Shown: positions 8,708-20,189 of the stretch, piece after piece
Layout: every line of letters begins with the position of its first letter
Numbering within the stretch: the first letter of the stretch is position 1
Assembly: GCA_031216915.1 (NCBI GenBank)
Contig: CM062288.1
Coordinates: forward strand, 183,236,596 to 183,300,595
Origin: Pictodentalium vernedei
Taxonomy: Eukaryota; Mollusca; Scaphopoda; Dentaliida; Dentaliidae
DNA length: 64,000 nucleotides
Direction: 5' to 3'
Notes under the pieces: generated by a model
What the model saw: only the letters and a program-made list of their open reading frames with translations
Databases searched by the model: none
Told to the model about the DNA's origin: nothing
Position numbers and translations under genes: made by a program

Positions 8708-10802
8708 TTAGTCGCTTTTTGGCATGTTCTTGGGTTTTTGTCTACTGTCGCATATTTCCTTAAGTTGAGGTATCAGTGTGCTGCCTTCGAACCGTTCTAG
8801 GTTTTTAGCAGCTAGTGTGGCGAGGCGTTCTTTGACGGTTGGGATTTTGGCCCTTTGGTGGAGGGTCTTAATTGGGGTGTCGAATGGAGCTTGGAGGGCT
8901 GTTCTTAGTGCGTGGTTCTGGACTCTCTGGAGTTTGGCAATATTGCTTTTGTACGTATTGGTTAGGACCAGGGCCCCGTATTCGATTATTGGTCTTACAA
9001 AGGCCATGTATAGTTTGAGTAGTACCGTTTCGTTAGCCCCCCAGGTGGTGCCTCTGAGCATTTTCAATAGGTTAATTCGTTTGGTCGCTCTCGCGGCTAC
9101 GTTATTAGTATGTTTAGTGAGGCTTAGTTTCGAGTCTAGGGTGATTCCCAGGAATTTAGCTTCAGTGCACTTTGGGAGGGTTTTGCCTTTTAGTTGCAGG
9201 TCAAAGTCGCGTTTTTTCCTTCTGGCGGAGAAGGTTATCCTCTGGGTCTTGTTTACATTTAGTTTAATTCTCCATTTATCGCACCAGAGTTCGAGGTCGT
9301 CTAGCGCGCTTTGAAGGGATTTTTGGAGGGGGAGGGGTTGGCTGTTGGAGTCCCAAAGGCCCTTGTCGTCTGCAAATTGTGAGATTTGGACCCGGTCCGA
9401 AGAGATGTTGATGTCGTTTACGTAGATTATGTACAGGAGCGGGCTGAGTACTGACCCTTGGGGCGTTCCGGCCACAAGTGGGATGCTTTTAGATATTTCT
9501 CGGTTGACTCTGACTTTGATTTCGCGATCGTTTAGGAAGGAGGAAATTAGTCTATGTAACTTTTTGGGGATGTTGAGTTTAATGAGTTTGTATCTGATGC
9601 CGTTGTGCCAGACTGAGTCGAAAGCTTTTTCCACGTCAAGCAGAACGACGGCACCTAGATTGTTGTTATCGATCGATGGCTGATTTCCAGCATTTGGGGA
9701 AGCAGCCATGGGTGAGGCACACGTTGAATATGGCCTCTAGTCTGGTTATATAGGAGTTGGGGCTCTGTTTGAGGATTTTATAGCTTACTTCGTCTTCTCC
9801 CGGGGAGGAGGAGTTTTTGCTTTTTTTATCACGCTGATTATTTCGTCGGCCATGATGGGGGTGATCAGGTCATGTTCGTCCCCTTCCTCATATTCGTTGC
9901 CGAAGTAGGGGTCGCGGTAAACCTCTGGGTGGGAGTCAACAAAATTGTCGATGGTGTTCATGACTGAGTCGTCATATTCCGGCCCTAAATGGGGTTGGTG
10001 AGTTCGGCTCAATAATTCAGCGAAGGTGTCGGCTTTTTCCTTGTCGCTGGCGGCGAGAGTGCCGTCGGTTTTTTCGAGCGGTTTGGGCTGTCTTGGGTTG
10101 CTTTTTTGACCTGAGAGCACCTTGAAGGTGTTCCAGAATTTTCTCGCATCTTTTGTCGCGTTCAGGTTGGAGGTGGCCCTCTCCCAATTGTTTTGTTGTT
10201 CGGCCTTAAGTGCTTCTTTAACCTCGCCATGAAGACGGTTGTAGATTTTTTTGAGTTCCACTCGCTTGGTGGGGTCTTTTTCGGCTTTGACCTTGCGCAG
10301 GGCTATTCGCTTTGTTTTTATTAGGGTGAGTGTGCTCTCGGAGATTGTTCGTCTCCAGGGGAGCACTTCCTCCTTGGACAGATTTCGTCTAGGGTGGACG
10401 TAATGATTTTGCTGAGGTCAGCGCATTGGTCTTCAATATCGCTTGCGTTTGGGGGTTTACTTGCTTCGAGTTTGGCGTCTAAAATTTCTCTATATAGGTC
10501 CCAGTTCATTTTGCTCAGGCTCCGTGAGATTTTGGGAGGGTAGCGTAATGGACCGGACTCAAAGCTGATTGTGACGTGTACTGGTAGGTGATCGCTACCT
10601 AGGTCGTCATCGCTCACTTTATGGTTGATAACGTTTTTACTTAGGGAGTAGCTCGTTATTATGAGGTCAAGGATGTCGGAGTGGTGGAGTGGGTTAGAGC
10701 TGATATAGGTATTGGATGGGTCTTCGCTAATGATTTGTAGGTCGAGCTTTTCGGTTATATCGAATAGGACATTGCCAGTGATGTTACATCCAAGAGTTTG
10801 AA
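8708..10802 (-). pseudogene. Jockey-type LINE ORF2 (endonuclease + RT), internally deleted
   Basis: Minus strand. From about 10800 down comes the C-terminal part of an AP-type endonuclease (SDHLPVHVTI near 10575-10605), which nicks target DNA. A linker follows, then RT. The RT start, SSSPGEDEVSYKILKQ and IFNVCLTHGCFPKCWK, is cut off near 9670 and joins directly to LDVEKAFDSVWH. About 90 residues of the RT fingers are therefore deleted. TPQGSVLSPLLYIIYVND and FADD (near 9360-9385) are intact, and the frame is open to the stop at 8708. There is a frameshift at about 10320-10366 and a frame change at the deletion. The 5' end is cut at a 20-nt G run (10803-10822). This is the longest copy of the family seen at 1-735 and 961-1447. 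Confidence 0.9.
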
Positions 10803-10822
10803 GGGGGGGGGGGGGGGGGGGG
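10803..10822. repeat. Poly-G run at LINE truncation point
   Basis: Twenty consecutive G. The endonuclease-coding text ends exactly here and unrelated AT-rich DNA follows. Confidence 0.9.
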
Positions 10823-13230
10823 ACACCCATTGCTTTATAAATCAAACTTAAATGTCTCATGAAAAGTGTTCGGTTGTATTATCTAATAACACACAGACGT
10901 CCGTCCGACATTGGTTTTGAATTTAAATATGACAAATTTAAAGGAAAAGATAATTATCAAATTAATGGTTCAATTTGTGTGAACGTTTCCTAAAAGGAAC
11001 CCAATAACATAAAATAACCTTTGTATGCTATCGCTTCATCGTGCAAAATATTTTCGTTGAAAGGAGAGTTACTTCCCTTATTTTGATGAAATGAAATGCG
11101 CGGTGCCTGCAATGCGAGCGTTGAGCCCCATGTTTGTCAGAATCAGTTCGTTTCTCTCCGATTTTAACAAGAAGATGTGTGTTTCTCAACAACAAATGAC
11201 ATAAATATGCCGAGTATTTAACCCTTTAACCCCAGAGGTCGTTTTTCCGTCCGGGTCACAAGCTGCGTCATTTCCATAAAACCTGATTTCCGAACAAGAT
11301 TGTTGTATGAAAGAAGGAAGTGGGATGGGAGAATGAAGGACATGTCAGTGGGAGACTCAAATGAGAGGGTTAATATGCTAATCGGTGAGATTGGGAAGAA
11401 TGGGGCAAGGGATGTCATCAAGCAGTTCGTCTCCGAGTGTTGGGAGGAGAGAAGAAGCGTGGGAATAGGGAGGCAGTTGGGAGTACAGGGGTAACCAAGG
11501 CCTTCTCATCCGAGAACCGCGACAAATCATCGGTTGGCCAAAGTGTTATTATTATTATGAAAAACATAACAGAGAAACACAATTACTCACGAAATCTTCA
11601 GTTTTATAACTCATAAGTTCAGCATAAGTTAAATAGTAGTATTATCTTACGAAGTTTTGAAGCCAATGAGGAAATTTTGAGACACGTCATGGGCGCAGAT
11701 TCTTTCCACCAATGGCGCATAATTCGTAGGCAGGCAGATCTGATAGGCTCCGATTCGTTGCAAAGCAAATCAATGAGACTTCTCAGAATAGTTCTCACAA
11801 ACTTTTCAGTATCACATATAACTTAGTGTGGTCGAGAACAAGAAATGATTCTTCCTAGCAATACTATGGCTACAGAATTATTATAAAGTATATAATTTTG
11901 ACCAATTTATGAAGTATATCAGTTCGAATCATCTGTATATTGGTTGAGTGGTATACAACAAGTATATTCTATCACATATTATCGTATTAAACATAAATAT
12001 GAAATGTACACCAATAAAGCTTCCTGTGCTAAGAACTTAAGGTATTTCGTAGACAAGGAATTACACAGCCGAACACACCCAGTGAAGTTTTTTTGAATAA
12101 GCATACCGTTTTCCTATTCCACCATGTTAAGGCCGACACCCCCTTCAACTAACTGAAAACTATGGAAGATCCATCGGAGGGAGGGGTCCAGAAAAAATAA
12201 AATTTCAGACACTGATGCCTTTGTTTCTGTTTTCAACCCATCTGAGGACCCACCCACCCCAACTGTGCATTTTTCCTCTATTTTGCCAATTTGTCCCGGT
12301 GTTATCCGAACACCTAAATACAATGATTCTGCCTTCCCAACCTCACCATAAACAATTTTCCCCAGACTTTTCCTAGAATGTCTAATGGTCAGAAACGGCC
12401 AGAATTTTAACCAAATAATTTAAGCCAACCACACCCAAAATCATCTTAAATATCTCCCAATAAACGTTCTGTTCTAATGATATCCATATTTATATGGGCT
12501 CTATCGATAAATAGGTTATCTACACCTGTCTCCACGAACTCTTCTGCGCCGTGGAGACTATTATGAATTACTTCTGGTTGGTACATGGAATTCTTGTTTT
12601 CAGAGCGTGCGGTGGCTAACATTGTGATACTATTGAATAACGTTGTCAAAACGGCGATCATACTAAATGGAAAATCTACCACTGCGAGCGTAATTCTGTG
12701 GCATAATTGCCCCAAGAAAGATGTCAACGGCCATGTCGTTGCAGTGTGTGCGATATTGAGTGTCATGTCATCTTGTCATGCACATTATTTTCCTAAGGAA
12801 GAACACCTCCGGGATCCCCCTCCACCAATCCACACAGCCTGGTGTGGGTTGATGGAGGAGGACCCGGTGTGTTCCCCTTAGTAAGAATTTGAAAATAAAC
12901 TATCATAGAGAGTCGTAATGCTTACAACACTGCAGATACCAGCCGGAAGTGGTTAGTCCAAGAACGACAACTCACTTTCCAATAGACACTTATTGGTTGT
13001 TGTTTTATTGAAAAAATGTGAGAGAATTTGTTTTTTTTTTAAAATGTACAATTTAATTTATTTTTGTTAAAAAGGTGTTAGGTGAAGTGTTCAATGTCAT
13101 AAATGACTCAACTTATATCTTATAACTTATCTATGTGGAAAGGAGTAAGCACAGTCATTTATGTTTTTGAGGTGTGTTTTTTTTATCTGAGGTTATCAAA
13201 ATCATTACTAATTTTAAATATCATGTAGAG
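10823..13230. other. No gene recognised; one foldback hairpin
   Basis: AT-rich DNA. At 12791-12884 a GC-rich imperfect hairpin pairs CCTAAGGAAGAACACC with GGTGTGTTCCCCTTAG around a TGGTGTGG centre, probably a small foldback MITE. A protein-like minus-strand frame of 106 residues at 12446-12766 matches no domain I recognise. A TTAACCCTTT end at about 11220 may be a decayed relative of the TTAA MITEs. Confidence 0.4.
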
Positions 13231-13237
13231 CCATGTC

Positions 13238-13470
13238 GTCACTTCCGGGGTCCTACCCGGGGTCCTGCTGAATTGGGCCCTCCGGATACATGCTATAGTA
13301 CTGACATGCAGTACGCCTTAGTATACAATGCCACCATGCTCCCACATTTGCAATGGGGGTGAAGAGTCTTACCCATGGACACAACGTGGTTGCCGAAGGT
13401 GGGATTCGATCTGAGGACCTCTCGGCTTGCAACCTGCACCTCTACTTACTGAGCCATCGCGCCTCCAGAT
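13238..13470 (-). repeat. tRNA-derived SINE, head part, diverged
   Basis: Read on the minus strand from 13470, the text resembles a tRNA: an A-box-like TGGCTCAGTAAG, then a decayed B box (AGATCGAATCC). The same body as the SINE at 14551-14909 follows (ACACAACG, CACCCCCAT, AAGGCGTACTG). The 3' body and A/T-rich tail are missing. It is not a tRNA gene, because the acceptor stem and anticodon arm do not hold together. Confidence 0.75.
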
Positions 13471-13550
13471 TACTGGATAGAAATTTTCTTGTTGCTGAAT
13501 AGTACAATGCTATGGTGGCAGATTTAGGAAATTTGGAATTTTTTTTATCT

Positions 13551-13740
13551 CATTAAAACGAGAACAGTTCAACTTGTCGTTATAACGAGAAAACATCTCG
13601 TTATAACGACTTAGCATCCAGTTATAACGAGATAACATCTCGGTATAACGAGAAGACAGCTCGCAATAACGAGGAAACTTCTCGCTATAATGAGAAAGTA
13701 TCTCGCTATAACGAGAAAACATCTCACTACAACGAGATAA
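13551..13740. repeat. Array of CTCGTTATAACGAG palindromes (left end)
   Basis: About eight imperfect, closely spaced copies of the self-complementary 14-mer CTCGTTATAACGAG, joined by AAAACAT-type linkers. Each copy can form a cruciform, and the array as a whole is also an inverted repeat. Apparent Ser-Arg-Tyr-Asn repeats in its open frames are artefacts. Confidence 0.9.
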
Positions 13741-14550
13741 TATTTATACAAGGAGCGTCACATAGTTTGGAGGCGGACTCGGTTATTCGCCTTTCTTCGC
13801 ATATGATGTTTGCAGAAATCAATGATCAACTTTGGATAAATATACATTTTGACTAATTTTGACTGAATAATAATGAATATAGCTCGAGCTCTGTCAGTGC
13901 AAGCAGGGGTGACACAAAGTGATAATCACTTCAATATTATTGCAAGATTTTGTTTGAAACAGCAGTCATATGTGTAACATTCCCGCGTGGTATTGGCTGT
14001 TTCAGGGTAAATGTATGAATAGATAAATCGTGCCCATGGGCTTTAGAATGGTAATTGAGACCCTCTTAGTGACACAGTGTTTATAAATTAATTTGTAAAA
14101 CGGCACAGGCCGCAAAAAAGAAGTGCCGTCTTGCAGGCAGGAATGCGGTGTGTTTTTTGAATGCCTTCTCAACTCGATTTTCCCAGCTGTGGCCTGCGGC
14201 ACCTGCTTTCGGCAAGCACTTGTCCCGTTCCAACCGGAGGGGATCGGGTTCGGTTTTTTTTTTGTGGGAGGGAAGCCTGTAACATGAGAAAAATCCATTT
14301 TTATCCTTGGTTTGCTGTGGCTGTCAATTTCGGGGCGTAGTTGTGGTAACGAAGCAGATCTCCTTTATCTCCTCTCAAGCTTAACATGAATTATTTCAAC
14401 TGAAGTACTGTATAATAATTCTGCCAGCTTTTCAATTGGAAACTGTCTTCTCGACTTCACGAGACGCCGCAGTTGTGCGCTCTGTTCCGATTTCCTCAGC
14501 ACAAGGGAGAGCGCAGACATTTGTTTTTTATGCAAGTTTTTCTCCTACTA

Positions 14551-14909
14551 TATTTATTTATTTATTGGTGTTTAAGGTCACATATTTCTGCACAATGGCT
14601 AATCATGACCACGACAATTTTACGGGTGGAGGAAGCCGGAGTACCCGGAGAGAACCACCGAGCAACGGCGAGCAACTGTCAGCTCCCCAACATACTAACT
14701 CCACACAAGCAGGGATAGCATTGGTTGAAGACAGGTGCACCATCGACGTGCAGTACGCCTTAGTACACAGCGTCACCGTGCCCCCCACGTGGGCAATGGG
14801 GGTGAAGTGTCTTGCCCAAGGACACAACGCGGTTACCGCAGGTGGGATACGAACCGAGGACCTCTCGGCTTGCAGCCTGAACCTCTACCCACTGAGCTAC
14901 CGCGCCTCC
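14551..14909 (-). mobile_element. Complete tRNA-derived SINE, 359 bp, with 13-bp target duplication
   Basis: Minus strand. It starts at 14909 with a tRNA-like head: GCGGTAGCTCAGTGGG gives an A box and GGTTCGTATCC a B box, the two internal RNA polymerase III promoter elements. A body and an AAAT-repeat tail near 14551-14565 follow. The direct repeat TTTTCTCCTACTA flanks it at 14538-14550 and 14910-14922, marking target-primed insertion. Other family copies lie at 58238-58616 (full) and at 13238, 28756 and 30008 (partial). It depends on a LINE for mobilisation; the partner is not identified. Confidence 0.92.
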
Positions 14910-15027
14910 TTTTCTCCTACTACCCAACGTTTTAGTGTCTCACTGAAAAACTTCCAGAAAAATGGCCACGAACACTATTATTGTATCATCCTAGATAAAA
15001 TAATATATTTCTCTTATCGATATTTAA

Positions 15028-15266
15028 CCCTTTCAACACTGGCGCCCCGAAAGGTATCATTTCAGTCAATACAGTCAGAGACAAAATGGGCGAATCCACC
15101 CTGTTCTGTTGGGAGGTTCATTAATAATTTAATCCAATAACTCTGTCGAGCAGTTGAATTAAATTATTACCGAGCCTCGCTTCAGATATTTTGCTCTTTT
15201 TGTCGTCTGCTCGTCCACGATCATTTTTTTTTCTCGCAAACATTTATGCACACCGGGTTGAAAGGC
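15028..15266 (+). mobile_element. TTAA-flanked MITE (copy 2)
   Basis: A 239-bp unit between TTAA at 15024-15027 and 15267-15270. Its ends are CCCTTTCAACACTGG and the complement of GCCTTTCAACCCGG. The middle carries the same inner inverted repeat as the copy at 4607-4847 (TTAATAATTTAATCC against GAATTAAATTATTA). The opposite orientation of the two copies and their sequence differences show independent, older insertions. Confidence 0.88.
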
Positions 15267-15439
15267 TTAACTTCGGTACTCAGTCACCTAATGTGAGCGA
15301 CGCATGCACCAAATGTTGGAATATTAAAGCAAGACCGATGTAATGGCGGTTCTCATAGCTTCTGTATACCTTTCCGCTTCGGTTCATTGCTTACCAGATT
15401 GGGAGGTGTGGCGGAGGAGTCGTGGTGGCGAACGGTATA

Positions 15440-15594
15440 TAGCGGGGGAGGAATTTGAAAAAATCGTGCACTTTGTGACAAGTCTTTGAAACTTGGCATG
15501 CTTAATGGTATGGGCAGACAGTTTTCAAAAACCACCGCAAACAAATTGGCGTTGACCTCTAATGACCTTGACACACAAAATTCAAAATGGCCGC
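15440..15594 (+). repeat. Inverted-pair repeat, left copy
   Basis: From AGCGGGGGAGGAATT to AAAATGGCCGCC, this stretch recurs inverted at 18720-18872 with small indels. It includes the blocks GTGACAAGT, CAAAAACCACCGCAAAC and TTGACCTCT. The downstream TCAAGGTCA repeats (15717-15752) are part of the left copy only. Confidence 0.8.
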
Positions 15595-16096
15595 CCGAAG
15601 ATAAAATTAGCCTTGTGTAAAGGTTGTTGTCAATGCCGCATGTTTGCTTCATATATGCATTATGGTGTTTAAAGAGTACTGAAACCCTTGCCGTTATCCT
15701 TTGTGTCGTTTTAGGGTCAAGGTCAAGGTCAATGGTCATTTTCAAGGTCATTTTATCAAAACAGTGCGTGAAGTTTGAGATATACAAATTATCCATTGCG
15801 CGTTACATCATTAAGTAATTATCTGTCCACCAATGGTTCGAATCTTGGCAATGGTAACCTGCTATAGTTTGTGGGTACTCTTGATTGGTGTTTAATGTCA
15901 CTATCAACAGCTAAGGTCATATCGCGACATAAAGAGAAAGAGGAGAAATATGTTCAGGCGAAAGAGATCAACAATGATTCCTCCCACTGGTAGAAGGTTT
16001 ACACTTCAGACAGCGACTACCGTGGTTCTTTTCTTACTCCATGTCGGGACATTTTAGAAAAATCAACTTCTCGAGTCTGTTTTCTATAATTACAAA

Positions 16097-16466
16097 ATCC
16101 TCTGCTTTTAGCACGAGGTGACTTCCACGTATTGCGCGAGACGATTCCTCCACAACTAATGTGCGAGTTGAGATTCTTCCGCAACTACTGTGCGAAACGA
16201 TTCCTCCACAACCACTGTGCGGGATAAAATTTAGAAAACAATACCTCGACATAATTCCAGGGTACCCACCCGATACAAATCCTCTGCTTTTAGCACGAGG
16301 TGACTTCCACGTATTGTGTGAGGCGATTCCTCCACAAGTAATGTGCGAGTTGAGATTCCTCCGCAACTACTGTGCGAAACGATTCCTCCCACAACCATTG
16401 TGCGAGATGAACATTAGAAAACAATACCTCAACATAATTCCGGGGTACCCACCCGAGTACTAATAG
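16097..16466. repeat. Direct duplication of a ~180-bp unit
   Basis: The unit beginning CCTCTGCTTTTAGCACGAGG occurs at 16097 and again at about 16278 with few differences. Each unit also has internal echoes of GATTCCTCC and GTGCGA spaced about 30-35 nt apart. The open frames over it on both strands reflect the duplication rather than a gene I can name. Confidence 0.85.
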
Positions 16467-18715
16467 CTGATAAAACCATACCCATATCAGCCTTGCACGT
16501 AGTGTAAACAAAACCTACGGCTTATACCAACTTCTCTACGCGCTGATAACAGCTGTTTGAACGATCCACTGTACGTGGCAATTCCACAAGCTGATCTAAT
16601 CACATCAGTTATATACGTAGCGTAGCCTCAAAGTCTACATAATACACCATTCTTAACACACTGCTATACCAATCGTGTACACTGTCTTCTTGGAGACTGA
16701 ATTGAAGCAGAGAGTAAAAGCACAAGACTATTCTCTTCTATAAACATAATGACAGAGTGAGCCTAATCCATGCTCTGTAGTACCACTCACTCTCTGCAGA
16801 GTAAAATCGCACTTCAGTACAGCTTCAACAAGCTGCTTGTCACTACAGACAACAGAACAGTCGAAATATTTCTCAAGCGCATACACGCTATAATAACTGA
16901 CCACAACATAACACCAAGTGGTCCATGTAAACACAATCGAAACACGAAATCTTATGTATTTGTTTATTTGATAAGACCTTACGGTCGAAACTACAGTCAT
17001 ACCAGCGGCTCTGCCGGGCAAATACTACGAGATGTCCTTTCCCCCAGCATGGGGCTCTACATTCTAACTCACTGAAACAAATACAAAAGTCCGCCTCACA
17101 CAGTAATGGACAAACATAGAAACACGCCTCCCCCGGACTCCTTCAGTTCAAATGCTCAAGGGGAGCTAGGTCAAAAACCATCCGACTGACTATGAGAAAG
17201 GCAACATCTCCATGTTGATTCCAAGTGACCTCTAAGGAACCAACTGAATGAGAAAATACAAAATATAGTGGTCGGTTAGCAAAACACAACTGTATATACA
17301 CAAGCCTATCTTGTTACACATTCTGACAACGATAAAATAGTATGAATGATAGACTTCATACCGGTACCTAACAAACTCTTCCAAATATGACAGGTGAGCT
17401 GTTCAAATTATGAATAAGCGAAGATCTTCTATAAAACAGCCAAACGCTACGTTTACGCAATCAGGCTCGTCGACAAAGCAGCCAAGCTTCTCGATAAAGC
17501 AGCCAATAGTCAAATAAATAACCCTTAAATAAGGGTGCTGACATCTGATACAGCCTAATCTTCTCTTAATGGCAATAAAGGGTTATATAATCCCATTGAG
17601 TGGAAATCCACCCACGTGATTTTTCAGCGCAAATTAAGTGCAAATAAAGGGCACGAGCTGACAAATAATAGCATACACTGCACACTAGCTCTCAATCTAT
17701 CGACAATATCCTTTGAAATGTCGACAATTAATTACTCAGGCAATGTACTCAGCCTAATAATTGGAAAGCACATTACCTCCAAAAATACAGCACACACGTG
17801 CTGATGAGCCTTTTGGTACGGCCATATTTCATACTGCGCGCCGACACTGATACGGCCTTACACGCTAAAAATAGGGCCAGATCATTTCACTGGAAACACT
17901 GACGGCCTCGGCGTCGTATCATGGAAAGCACATGCATTCAACAATATAGCATGCAATTATAGATGAGCCTTAGAGCGAGGTCTAGGGGTGAATGGAGGAA
18001 ACGGGTAGCTAAGCCATCCACCTTTGGTCCTCCACCAGTGCCATCGACCATCACGCATGCCAAATACTGATACGATCTCACAAATAAAACAGTGTACACG
18101 TAGTATATTCGAATTGCACCCAATTAGTGAAATACGTATTCTCACACGCAGCAGTTACTCAAAACCCACAAACAACACGCTGTATCATGCGCTAAATAAG
18201 TAACCCGTACCCATGCTCAGCCTACAGCTGATGGAGCGCAATCCATTTTCATAAGCAGTGAAAAGTTACATAACTCCATGAGGTGGAAGTCCACCCATAT
18301 GAGTGTCCAAAACATGGACTACAATCTATAACAATTCTCTGCTCATACACTCAGCGTGCAGAGAGCCGTGACCTCATACTCTAAGAGTATTGGAGGGATA
18401 CCACCTCCCCACATACACACTATGCCGGATCCACCGAATGTTTCGCACTAAACGCACAGTGGTAAACATGCAGCCACAAGACTAGCTCTTGAGACATCCT
18501 AACTCTCTTTTCGCAATAAATCATGTAACGGACTCCCAAAACTGCCTGAAAGCATGCCTTTGTTTCTGCCTCCCACATTTCAATCAAACATTCAACCTTG
18601 TAACTGATCTTAAAACACAAAAGTAACATGTAAAATGAATTTCCCATAACAAAAAAAAAACTCAAAGAAGTAACTATTTTATAATTTTTTGTGTCAAAAG
18701 GGCCCAAATATGAAA
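16467..18715. other. No gene recognised; loose repeats
   Basis: Moderately AT-rich. There are two diverged echoes: 17600 (GTGGAAATCCACCCACGTG) and 18283 (GGTGGAAGTCCACCCATATG). These contain self-complementary cores. No protein domain is recognised. Confidence 0.35.
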
Positions 18716-18719
18716 TTAC

Positions 18720-18872
18720 GTTTTTTCATTGGCGGCCATTCTGAATTTTGCATTTCAAGGTCACCAGAGGTCAATGCCACTTTGTTTGCAGTGGTTTTTA
18801 AAAACTCACCATGCAAAATTTCAAAAACTTGTCACTAAATGCACGATTCCACCAAAATTTAACTAATTCCTC
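18720..18872 (-). repeat. Inverted-pair repeat, right copy
   Basis: The inverse of 15440-15594. Together the two copies bracket about 3.1 kb inside the 15-kb element, so they may be its subterminal repeats or the ends of a further nested foldback element. Confidence 0.75.
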
Positions 18873-18974
18873 CCCCGCTAATATGAACTAAGCCTTTCAT
18901 ACCAGTGGATTTCCATCGGAAATTACTTAAGTATGAAACAAAGTACCCAAAGGAAATGAATGGACACGTACTCA

Positions 18975-19112
18975 CTCACACACATGCACATCCACTCCCC
19001 CCTCACACACACACATACACACACGCGCGCGCACCCTCGCATACACATTCACACAAACACACCCACCCACACACACACACACACACATACACACACATAC
19101 TCACTCAATTAC
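18975..19112. repeat. CA microsatellite, impure
   Basis: (CA)n with CG, CC and TC interruptions. The His/Thr-rich open frames across it are artefacts. Confidence 0.95.
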
Positions 19113-19443
19113 ATATACACAGTGTATAGAAATAACCATCACTCTACCACAGATTCCCTCTTATGTCACACTTCTAAAAAGAAGTTGCACAATACAAGCA
19201 ACAACTTTTATGTTGTTAATTAATGGTGCAGAAATTCGACTTTTGTAGAGGAACGGATAATTATCACATCCATGTATCGAAAGAAATCTTTGTTATTTAT
19301 TTATAGAATAAACTTTTTTCAGATATATTTGCAGCTTAAACCCAAAACATCGTTTTTCAGCATATCAAGTTAGTCAGCAAAAGCATATTTAAGATCGAAA
19401 GTGTTGCTCAGGCAGGAATTAACATTTCAACTAGCCTTCCATT

Positions 19444-20189
19444 ATGGCTCCAATTAATATAGGAAGTTTAAACTACCGTGGTCTCTCATCGGACAAAACA
19501 AAAAGACGGGACATTTTTTCACGTTGCAGAGATACGTCGGATATCGCTCTCCTGGTAGACACGCGCTCATGTAGAGAGGTTGAAGATGCTTGGAAAAACG
19601 AGTGGGGTTTTGAAGCAATCTTCTGTTCTTACTCAAGTGCAAGCAGAGGTACAGCCATTCTTTTTTAAAAATTCGTTCGCGTTTTCAATACATAAAACCG
19701 TTAAGGACACGGGGCGAAACTATATAATTCTTGATATAACGGTTCAAGACCAAAGTTTCTCACTTGCTGTGGTGTATGGGCCTAATGAAGATAGACCCGA
19801 ATTCTACAACAACTTGTTCTCAAAATTAAATGAAATTGGTAATAGTTCTATATTAATAGGAGGAGATTGGAACGTTCCCCAGAACTATGAAATCGTCACA
19901 GTTAACTATAGACATAAAAATAATACAAAATCAAACGAAACAAGGCAGGTAATAAAATGGCATGGCTAGATTACTTTCTAGTATCTTGCGATTTACAGAT
20001 CTATTTTAATAATGTGGACATTCTCTTCAATCAAATACAAGTCAGATCATAACCCGATAACTATCAATTTATCACCCATCGATCAATCAATAGGGAAGGG
20101 GCTGTGCATGTTCAATAACAGTCTTCTAAATGATCCGGATTATATAAGTGCTATAAAATTAGTTATAGCAAAGACAATAGACCAATACA
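19444..20189 (+). pseudogene. Tx1/L1-like LINE ORF2, endonuclease part
   Basis: The AP-type endonuclease domain of a non-LTR retrotransposon, which nicks DNA to prime reverse transcription. It begins MAPINIGSLNYRGLSSDK. The active-site blocks GGDWNVP (about 19860-19880) and KSDHNPITINL (about 20040-20070) are present. The frame shifts near 19600-19668 and again near 19968-20010, so it is dead. The coding text stops at 20189, where the foldback element is inserted, and resumes at 24651. If the insert and one AATACA are ignored, the same frame continues across the junction. Confidence 0.88.

Noticed and set aside
13551..13740. Repetitive protein rich in Ser-Arg-Tyr-Asn
   Set aside because: It is a translation of the CTCGTTATAACGAG array, with no independent coding signal.
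14840..14909. tRNA gene on the minus strand (A and B boxes)
   Set aside because: It is the head of a SINE with a body, an AAAT tail and a 13-bp target duplication. The cloverleaf does not close.
18905..19223. His/Thr-rich ORFs
   Set aside because: They are translations of the CA microsatellite.
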